64,000 nt of DNA, taken from positions 1,054,001 to 1,118,000 of the forward strand of contig JANUWI010000004.1 of NCBI GenBank assembly GCA_025504975.1, given 5' to 3'. The notes under the pieces were generated by a model. The model had not been told where the DNA came from and made no database searches. It saw nothing but the letters and a program-made list of their open reading frames with translations. The DNA is from Plenodomus lindquistii (Eukaryota > Ascomycota > Dothideomycetes > Pleosporales > Leptosphaeriaceae). Position numbers and translations under genes: made by a program. Below are positions 47,858-56,133 of this stretch, piece by piece (positions within the stretch are counted from its first letter, which is position 1; every line of letters starts with the position of its first letter).

Positions 47858-49747
47858 ATGGCCGACTACGCTCCATATCCACTGCACATGCCTCATGACT
47901 TTGAGCTATATTCAAGCAACCAAGAGCAGCACCTGGAATTCCACTCACAGCAATCGTATATGCCATCTTCGACGTACACCATGGAACAAGCATACTCTGC
48001 CTCCTACAACCACATGTCCCCGATTTCGGATGTACGAAGCCAACAAGATCTGCAATACCACTACGATGTCATAGCCCAAGGCGTGAAGCCATTTCAGTAC
48101 CAGACCCCCGCAGAATCTCCACACTCAACACCTCACTCATTTCTCGAGCAGCCCCCAATTCTATCCGCCTCTTCAGAATCTTGTGCTTCGATATCTTCCT
48201 CTGCGACAGGATCTCCATTGCACGCTGCACAGTTCACCCAGCCGTGGGACAACATGGGACTCGGATTGAGCTCCAGCTTCGAATATGGTGGCATGGTCGC
48301 AACCGAGAAGAGCTTTGTTGATCCTAACCTCATCCAACCCTTTGCCTACGCACCCCACAGCCCATACCCTGAGATCAAGACAACACCTTCGCCATACTTC
48401 CCGATCATCGAGCAACCACCATCCCCTGCTCTTTCACAAGTTTCGACACACAGCCATCACACAGGTGTGATACGCATAAAGCAAGACAGCGCGAGCCCGT
48501 ACATCCACTCTCAGAGATATCACCCGTACTCTCAACAAAGACGCGCTTCAGTCGCTTCAGTCCACTCACAGCATTCGGGCACCAGCCGCAAGAGCGGTAG
48601 CAGCTTTGAGCTCGACGATGAGTCACGCGAGAAGGGCATGTGCCCACTGCCCGAATGTGGACGCTTCTTCAAGGACCTGAAGGCACATTGGCTTACACAC
48701 CAGCAAGAGAGGCCAGAGAAGTGCCCAATCACCACATGCGAATACAACGCCAAGGGGTTCGCACGAAAGTACGACAAGAATCGCCACACCCTGACGCACT
48801 ACAAGGGCACCATGGTCTGCGGCTTCTGTCCCGGCAGCGGCTCAGCGGCCGAAAAGTCGTTCAACCGTGCGGATGTCTTCAAGCGGCATCTCACCACCGT
48901 CCACGGCGTCGAGCAAAGCCCACCCAACAGCCGCAAGAAGAGTCCCGCTGGCCGCAAGTCCACCGACACCTTCCTTTCCAACGTCCCGGGCACCTGCTCC
49001 ACTTGTTCCGTCACCTTCCCCAACGCGCAAGAATTCTACGAGCATCTCGACGACTGCGTGCTCCGCGTAGTCCAACAAGCCGACCCCAGTGAGGCCATCA
49101 ACCAACGCCTCCTCACCTCCGTCGCCGAGGACGCGAATGTTACCGAGACCCTCGACCGCAACGGTCTATCCAAGAGCATCGAGTACAGCGTGCCCGCCAC
49201 ATACAACGAGGTCGACGACGATGACGAGGAAGACTTCGACCATGATGACCACAACGACGATACCTACGGTACGCGCCGCTCCCGCTCCGGCAAGGGCAGC
49301 CTCAAGTCGACCAAGAACCAACAATGGCAACCAACCGGTATCACCTCGGCCCACAAAGTCACAAAATCAACCTCCTCATCAAAGGGCTCCCGTGCCGGCC
49401 TCACCTTTTCAAAAGGCGGTGTCGCAATCACCGGCTCCGGACGCAAGAGGCGCAAGAACTACCCCGTATCCTGGGGCTGCCCGACAGACAAGATGCGCAT
49501 GAAGAAGCGCGTGTTGTGTGTATACGATGGGCCCCGCCGTCTGTGGAAAGACGATCTCATGCTCGATCAGGAGTTTGAGGTGCGCACCACGTTGCGGGAT
49601 GGCAAGGCGTATGTCACCGATCTTGATGTGCAGACTATCAACAAGGCGGAGGCTCTGCATGGTGCTACGGCTGAGGAGAGGGGGCCGTGGGTCCCGGATA
49701 ACATCATGGGGGGTGACGCGTCGGTGTTGGAAGACTTTTCTTTTTGA
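47858..49747 (+). CDS. C2H2 zinc-finger transcription factor
   Basis: Intronless coding region for 629 residues, ATG at 47858. Residues 1-240 are Ser/Gln/Tyr/Pro-rich and likely an activation region. Zinc fingers follow in order: CPLPECGRFF..LKAHWLTH (262-281), CPITTCEYNAKGF..NRHTLTH (289-314), CGFCPGSGSA..FKRHLTTVH (321-349) and an unusual CSTCSVTFPNAQEFYEHLDDC (380-400). An acidic/His patch lies near 455-475 (DDDDEEDFDHDDHNDD). A conserved-looking C-terminal module (GRKRRKNYPVSWGCP, MKKRVLCVYDGPRRLWKDD, FEVRTTLRDGKAYVTDLDVQ) ends the protein. The fingers suggest a nuclear regulator; I do not recognise a named orthologue. The long gene-free upstream region and a 5' UTR intron suggest complex control. 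Confidence 0.87.
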   Translation: MADYAPYPLHMPHDFELYSSNQEQHLEFHSQQSYMPSSTYTMEQAYSASYNHMSPISDVRSQQDLQYHYDVIAQGVKPFQYQTPAESPHSTPHSFLEQPPILSASSESCASISSSATGSPLHAAQFTQPWDNMGLGLSSSFEYGGMVATEKSFVDPNLIQPFAYAPHSPYPEIKTTPSPYFPIIEQPPSPALSQVSTHSHHTGVIRIKQDSASPYIHSQRYHPYSQQRRASVASVHSQHSGTSRKSGSSFELDDESREKGMCPLPECGRFFKDLKAHWLTHQQERPEKCPITTCEYNAKGFARKYDKNRHTLTHYKGTMVCGFCPGSGSAAEKSFNRADVFKRHLTTVHGVEQSPPNSRKKSPAGRKSTDTFLSNVPGTCSTCSVTFPNAQEFYEHLDDCVLRVVQQADPSEAINQRLLTSVAEDANVTETLDRNGLSKSIEYSVPATYNEVDDDDEEDFDHDDHNDDTYGTRRSRSGKGSLKSTKNQQWQPTGITSAHKVTKSTSSSKGSRAGLTFSKGGVAITGSGRKRRKNYPVSWGCPTDKMRMKKRVLCVYDGPRRLWKDDLMLDQEFEVRTTLRDGKAYVTDLDVQTINKAEALHGATAEERGPWVPDNIMGGDASVLEDFSF

Positions 49748-50430
49748 GTTATCTCCTTCTTTTTCAATTTTTTTTTCTGACATTTTGCGACATTGCGGGA
49801 ATGATTGCGATAATTGTGAGCGATACGATACGCCGTTTTATGATTTGCGCAGGATACCACATTTACCAAAAACCGGCCCACCGACATGTTGGTGTAGCGC
49901 TGTACACGTGTATGAACGACCACGACCATGGACGACTGTTGTACAATCATGTTTGTTTCTCTTCTTTTCGAAAGGCGTTGGAGTGTTCTCTTAGGATCTA
50001 TACCACTGTTTTTTTGGGAAGGGGGGAGGATGGTCTAGGACGTGGATCTGGGATTAATGATCGCGGCTTGCGAAATCAGGATCGTGCTGGCGCGAAGATA
50101 GAGGCTTGTGAGGAATGGAATGAACCTATCTTATCAACCTCAATACTCGGATGCTTCGATGTGCTAGTGATATGGTTGAATGTGACTGTCAGTATGGTTC
50201 TCTCTGTTCCTGTAACCTTGATACGTCATTGACCGGCCTGGTGTAGTGACAACCGTGACAGTGACAAGTGACAGGTGATAGGTGGTGAAGGTAGGGGTCC
50301 GAACTGTCGCTTAGTCATGCAGCGCCCCGCCGTGGGGAAGGCAACAGCGACTCAGGCAGCTAGAAGCTCCATCGTCCTCCGCAAGGTCGCCTCCACAAAC
50401 ATACAACACGACAACACGACAACCTCAACC
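49748..50430. other. Intergenic region
   Basis: 3' flank of the C2H2 gene and 5' flank of the CSN1 gene. Several ORFs overlap the ends but none is supported. Confidence 0.5.
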
Positions 50431-52069
50431 ATGGCCGGCATTGAGGATTCGCCGTTCTTCCGGCAGCAAAAGACCAAGGGCGAGATTGTCGTCACGGGTA
50501 TTCCACCACACACTGCGTATTTGTAGTACCTGCTCACACATGTAGATGTACCCAAGTTTGACCTCGATTCATACATTGCCAATTACGCTGGTATGTCATG
50601 CCTTGTGCAGTTGCTCTACATTGTTGTGAGATGACTAAGTCGTCTCTAGGCTTCACGCGGATCGACCGACTGCAACACATTGGCTCCCACTCGCCATATC
50701 TCGCCGTAGACGCCTATAAACTCGCCATTGCAGAGGCAAAGCGGGGCAAGAATGTTGGCCAATATACAGGGCTAGTGGAGCAGTTCAGTGGTATTGCACC
50801 AAATGACCCTGCAGCCCTGACGGATACCACGTGGGCGGAGAAGAAGACGCGCGAAGTATTGCACGAGCAGGAGAGGCTGGAACACGAGCTCAAGTCGTAT
50901 AAGAACAACTTGATCAAGGAGAGCATACGAGTATGTGCGGATCCGGCTGTATGCCAGCCCTGTGCTGTACTGACCCTCTGCAGATGGGAAACGAAGATCT
51001 AGGCCACTTCTACTACGACACGGGCGACTACTCAAACGCACACAAGGCCTACATGAAGATGCGCGAACACTGCACCTCCAACAAGCACCTCGCCGATATG
51101 ACCCTGCGTCTTGTCTTTGTCAGCGTCGCCCAAAAGTCGTGGCTCGGCGTGCAGTCCAACCTCGCAAAAGTTGACTCGGCCCAGCTCAAAGGCGACGACA
51201 AGACCAAATTAGAGCCCATCATCTCCTCCGTTACAGGCCTCTCCCACATGGCCATGGGCAACTTCCGCGATGCAGCCTCCTACTTCCTCGGCACCTCCCC
51301 CACCTACCTTACCGCTGAGCCCGCAGCAAACATCAAATGGCAGACCGAAGTCCTCTCCGCAAACGACGTAGCCGTTTACGGCGGCCTCTGCGCCCTCGCC
51401 TCCATGGACCGCGCCGACCTGCAAGACCGCGTCCTCGCCAACAGCGAATTCCGCAACTTCCTCGAACTAGAACCGCACATCCGCCGCGCAATCACCCTCT
51501 TCTGCAACTCCAAATACAGCGCCTGTCTCGAGGTCCTAGAAGCCTACCGCACAGACTACCTCCTCGACGTCTATGTATCCAAGGTCCTCAACACCATCTA
51601 CAGCCGCATCCGCACAAAGAGCATAGTGCAGTACTTTATCCCCTTCAGCTGCGTCACGCTCGACGAAATGGCGGAGAAATTCCCGCCCGCGCCCGACAGC
51701 AGCATCGAGCGTGAACTCGAGGATCTGATTCGCGATAAGACGCTCGATGCGCGAATCGATCTCGTAGACCGTCTGCTTATTTCCCCGCCTACGAATCCCC
51801 GCCACGATGTACATGCTGATGCTCTCGCTATGGCGCAATCTTACGATCATACGCTGCGTCTGCGCCTTGTGAGATTGAATATGCTAGCAGCAGGTTTGGA
51901 AATATCGTCGTCGAGTAAATCGGGGAGTGGGGGTGGGGGCGAGAAGATGAGTAGTGCTGGGAGTGGGAGCGCAAGTGGTAGTGGCAGTGGCAGTGGAAGT
52001 CATAACCCGCACATGGGCGATGGAATTAGTGCGAGTTTGAGGGGTATTGGCTCTAAGATGTTTTCTTAG
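50431..52069 (+). CDS. csnA: COP9 signalosome subunit 1 (CSN1)
   Basis: Four exons (50431-50497, 50546-50590, 50650-50930, 50984-52069; introns 48, 59 and 53 bp) give 492 residues. The N-terminal part (KFDLDSYIANYAGFTRIDRL, then IGSHSPYLAVDAYKLAIAEA) and the block YKNNLIKESIRMGNEDLG across the third intron are diagnostic of CSN1/GPS1, the Rpn7-related subunit. A helical TPR-like region follows and then the PCI domain (IRRAITLFCNSKYSACLEVL, IRTKSIVQYFIPFSCVTLDE, LIRDKTLDARIDLVDRLL). The C-terminus has a Gly/Ser-rich repeat (about 51917-52010) before GISASLRGIGSKMF. CSN removes NEDD8 from cullins and in fungi coordinates development and secondary metabolism. Exon phases confirm the model, and the first exon begins MAGIEDSPFFRQQK. 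It converges on the zinc-cluster gene. Confidence 0.93.
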
Positions 52070-52865
52070 AAGGAGGATGTTGGAGTTGAGGTTGGGGGCA
52101 AGGGCAAGGGCAAGGGCAAGGGCAAGATGGAGAGAAGGGATAGTTTTGGTTGAGCTGTGCTCAAATGACTAGGGTGGAGGAGAGATGGAGATGAGGATGG
52201 AGGCATTGCAATGGCGTTTTTTTCTTCCGTTTCCCTCTTTTTATGGTTTACGAGCGGAATGACAGGGTTAGCGATGGGGGCATGTGGGCATTACATTACA
52301 TTACATACTGGCGTTTTAGCGGATAATGAGTGTGGGTATGTCGAGAGATGGTATACAAGTTTTGTACCCCACGACAGACAAAGGGTCACCCTCACCCACC
52401 AACTTATCCTTCATCTTCATCTTCATCTTCATCAAGCCTCAAATACATGCACGAAACTCATGATCATAGTTCGTTGTATGCACACTGTGTAGTGGTTAGG
52501 TAGGTTAAGTACGTCCCAAGTTCATATCCATGTTCATATCCAATCAACCATCCGCTCGCTCGCTCCCCGGGATTTGCAATTTGCTCAAAAAATTTCCAAT
52601 TTTGATTCAATTGCTGGCTGGGTATCTAATATGCGATGCGATGCGATGCGATGCGCAAACCCCCCAAAAATGTCCAATGTCCCCCCAAGACTCCGCAAAA
52701 CGCTGAAAGACAAAAAAAAACCCCCCCCATGGTCATCGTATAGTTATTGTCGACCAATATGTTTGTGTATATATATTCAACCTCATCCCCCCCCCCCCCC
52801 CATCTCCCTTCCCCTTCCCCCGTCGCTCACCTTACAGACTACTCTGTCCGCCCCCTCCCCATTGA
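52070..52865. other. Convergent 3' region rich in simple repeats
   Basis: Between the stop codons of CSN1 and the zinc-cluster gene. It holds a GGGCAA tandem run (about 52095-52126), a CTTCAT run (about 52408-52434), five copies of ATGCG (52631-52655), an A-run followed by a C-run near 52712-52728, and an uninterrupted 15-C run (52787-52801). No gene seen. Confidence 0.7.
52631..52655. repeat. (ATGCG)5 microsatellite
   Basis: Five perfect tandem copies of the pentanucleotide ATGCG in the convergent 3' region between CSN1 and the zinc-cluster gene. Confidence 0.9.
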
Positions 52866-53628
52866 TCAGCGAAACACACCACTCCCCCTCCCTGTACCCC
52901 ACTGCCCCTGCCCCTGCCCTTGCTGCTGTTGTTGCTGATGCTGCTCAACACCACCCTGCGCCGCATTCTGAAACCCATAAAACGCCGTTGCAGGCCACGT
53001 AAAGTCCCTCGCATATGGATTCCCTGCATCGACCTCTGGTGCCGTGGGGGTAAGTCCTGTATTACTAGTGTGTAATTGCGATTGGGTTTGGGTTTGGTTC
53101 TGGACTTGGACTTGGGATTGTTGTGGGAGGTGTGTATTTTGCTGGGACTGAGGTTGGTGTGAGAGGGAAGGTTGCGTGGCCATTGCGTTGGTTTGAGACA
53201 TGCCTCTGTTGAGGTTGTAGGGAGAGTGGTTGGGGTGGGTGGCTGCGAAGTAGTTTTGTTGGGTTTGGAGTTGGAGTTGGCTGGGTTGTTGCTGCATTTG
53301 TTGGACTGCGGCGGCGGCTTGGAGTTGTTGTTGAGGGGTTAATGACTGTTGTGGGGAGACTAGTTGCTGGTGCTGGAGACGTTGTTGGGGGGACTGAGTG
53401 TCTAGTTTGTAGGGCATCTGCTGTGGACTGTGCATGCCACGTTGAGAGCCTTGGTTGAGCTGTGCCATTTGTTGGCGGTGGTGCGGAGTTGGTTGTTGAC
53501 GCTGCTGCTGCTTCTGCTGTTGGTGTTGCTGCGAGATATGTGGTTGCGTCTGCGAATGCGACATGGATGAACGGTGGAGTATTTGAGATTGTTTAGACTG
53601 TTGAACTTGTTGTTGTTGTTGTTGTTGT

Positions 53629-53663
<35 letters not shown>

Positions 53664-55550
53664 AGACTGGACCTGTACCTGTGGCTGCGATTGAGGGCGC
53701 GTTACCATCTGCGGTGTTTGGACTGGAGTGGTGGAAGCCCGCTTCTCCAGCTCCAGCTCTTGTATCCTTGCCTTGGCCTCCTCCAACTCCCTTCTCATCC
53801 TTTCCAACTCAGAGAGCTCAATGTCTGGCGTCTGCATCGGTCGTGTGGGTTCAACCGCATCGGCTGACTTGCGCCGATCCTCCGCATTCGAGAGGTCTGT
53901 GTGGGTATAGTAACACGTCCGCTTCTTGTCTATGCAGGTATTGCAAACCGGTCTCGTTCCGTCACACTGGCAGGTCTGTTAGCATCTGATCGAGGATGAA
54001 TTTGTAATCTGGGGACGTACCTTAGTCTTCTTGGCCTTGCATACATCACAACTGTTCCTGGGTCGTCTGCGTAGCGGGGTAGTCTGCGCAGGTATAGGCA
54101 TGGGCACGGGAAATTCTGTGACAACCTGTGGTTGCGGTCGTTGGACTGGTGGTGGAGGTGGAGGAGGCGGCGGCGGCGGCGGCGGTGGCGGCTCAGGTGG
54201 TGTTGGGTCCAAGGGTGCAACTGGATCTACCTGAATCAGCTCCAGCAATGATCGCAGACTCTGTGCTCGCAAGTCACTTTCGAGCGATGTATTGGAGGCC
54301 TTTGGTGGTTCTGGCCTGGCTTTCTTCTTCTTGGTCTTGGGTACGGGGTCGCGCTCCTCGCTGCCGTCTGGCATGTCGCGTGGGCGGCTTGCAATGCGGG
54401 ACAGAGCCTCGGGATCATGCTCTTCGAGGAACTTGCGGCGCTTCGAGTCTTTACGTGGGGGCGGGGCGCGTTCCTCGTACGTCTTGTGGATGGGTATGTG
54501 CTTGTAGAAGACATCGAGAGTCTGCTTGGCGGCCGAGAACTTGATGGACAGGACGCCCTTGCAGTCGTAGACGGGCTTGGTGGCCCGCTTGCCCAGCTTG
54601 GCGCCTTTGCCGTTGGCGGCGCGGTCCTTGTTGAGCAGCGAGTCGTTGCAGTAGTAGGAGAAGCGGTAGCTGTCGTCCTCGCGGCTGTTCCAGCAGTTGT
54701 GGAAGCTGTAGCGGTAGCCGTCGATGCGCTGGATCGAGTCGACGCAGCACTTTGCAATGGCGCGCTGCTTGCGCATCTTGTCCTTGGGGTCGGGCGTGGG
54801 CTGCAGGGCCTCTATGATGCTCAGGCTGACCTTGGCGTCTGCCTTTTTGCCGTGTCCCTGGCCGTGGCCATGTCCTTGACCGCTGCCAATCCCCTGGCCG
54901 GTGCCGTTGGGGGCCGTGGGCTCAATCGAGTCGGTGGGCTGGCCAAAGTTGGGCAGTGTCAGGGCGAGCTCGGGGTCTGAGACGGAGTGGAAGGCGTGCG
55001 AGGGCCCGCCGTATTGTGCTGGTAGGCCGTTGGCAGGCTGGTACCCGGGCGGGGCGTTGGGGTGTTGCTGGTGGTGGTGTTGCTGGTGGTGGTGGTGGTG
55101 GTGATGTTGTTGGTGCTGGTGTTGGTGCTGGTGTTGGTGCTGGTGTTGGTGTTGGTGTTGGTGTTGGTGTTGCTGGTGGTGGGGCTGGGGCTGTGAGGGT
55201 GGCAGCGACGATGACTGTGACTTTTGTGACTGCGACTGCGCCTGCGCCTGGGCGGCATTGGTGGTCGCGTTGTTGTTGAGCGTGGCGGCCGAGACCATGA
55301 AGCTGGTGCCAATCCAAAAGGACAGCTGGGCCTCGGTGTGTTCTGGCAGGTCTGGCGGGTGGTTCAGGTACTCGCGCAATGACGTCTCGAAGTCGTCCAT
55401 CGAGGCAACCTCATAGGCAATCGTCTTGGCCTGCGCGTCGCGCGGTTGACGGCCCCGGGCCAGCTGCACAGGCTGCGCCGGCCACATTGCCTGGTCGCTG
55501 CTGCTGCTGGCATGGCGATGGTTTGCGGGCTGCGCATGGGCGGCGTCCAT
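52866..55550 (-). CDS. Zn2Cys6 transcription factor with extra Cys/His module
   Basis: Two exons, 55550-54021 and 53966-52866, joined in phase 0 across a 54 bp intron; 876 residues. The start at 55550 (MDAAHAQPANHR) is the first ATG. The GAL4-type binuclear cluster sits in the middle (Cys 501, 504, 511, 518, 521, 528: SCDVCKAKKTK + CDGTRPVCNTCIDKKRTC), and the intron falls just before the third Cys. N-terminal to it lie a His/Gln tract (~114-163), a conserved-looking Cys/His segment (~265-360, with YRYSFHNCWNSREDDSYRFS, Cys 301 and 330, KHIPIH at 350-355), a Lys-rich patch and a 15-Pro run. C-terminal to it a short coiled coil (LSELERMRRELEEAKARIQE) probably dimerises the protein, followed by a long polyGln/Gln-rich region, usually activating. 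Nuclear; target genes unknown. Confidence 0.88.
53606..53662 (-). repeat. CAA/CAG repeat encoding polyGln
   Basis: Uninterrupted TTG/CTG triplets on the plus strand, that is CAA/CAG on the coding strand, encode a run of about 19 Gln in the zinc-cluster protein. It is likely length-variable. Confidence 0.9.
55050..55195 (-). repeat. His-Gln coding repeat
   Basis: Tandem GGTGTTGGTGCT-like units on the plus strand encode alternating His-Gln followed, toward the C-terminal side, by poly-His with some Gln in the N-terminal part of the zinc-cluster protein. Confidence 0.85.
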
Positions 55551-56133
55551 GGCAAGGTGGAGACGCAGGCCCAGGACCAAGGTTCGGGATGATCCCGAGT
55601 AGAGAGAGTATCGAATAGAGCAGATTAGGGTACAGAGAGGGTAGAATCATACCACTGCGCTTGGCACCCTAGTTCCCTGCCATCTCATCTCATCTCATCT
55701 CAACCAACATCACCCCTCCGCCCTTTTACCATCACCAACAACACTATCAACTCATTTTGTATAGCTTGATATATCATAATCAACATGGCTGGATAACACC
55801 CCCGATTCGTGGCTGCTAGTTGGCTGTGTTGCTCTTCTTCATCCCAGGCAGCGACCATGTGACATACTGCATCCCTCCCCGGTTACCCTTTTAACTGCAC
55901 ATGCACACCACCTGCATCACATTCTCAGCGATACCTGGTGCAAATTGATGCACATCTGCTTAGAGCTACACATGGACTCGACTGATTGCAGGTAGGTAGG
56001 TCGAGTACGGCACGTGACGAGATGCCTAATTGGGTAACTGGGTAGGCGACAGCGCCTCACACGTGCTTTCACATCATCCACACCACTATTGCTTCCGCCC
56101 TTTGAACATTTTCACTCTCCTACATTGTTGGCG
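55551..56133. other. Divergent promoter region
   Basis: Between the minus-strand zinc-cluster gene and the plus-strand DUF2828 gene. It contains a short ATCTC tandem run near 55681-55702. Nothing else recognised. Confidence 0.5.
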
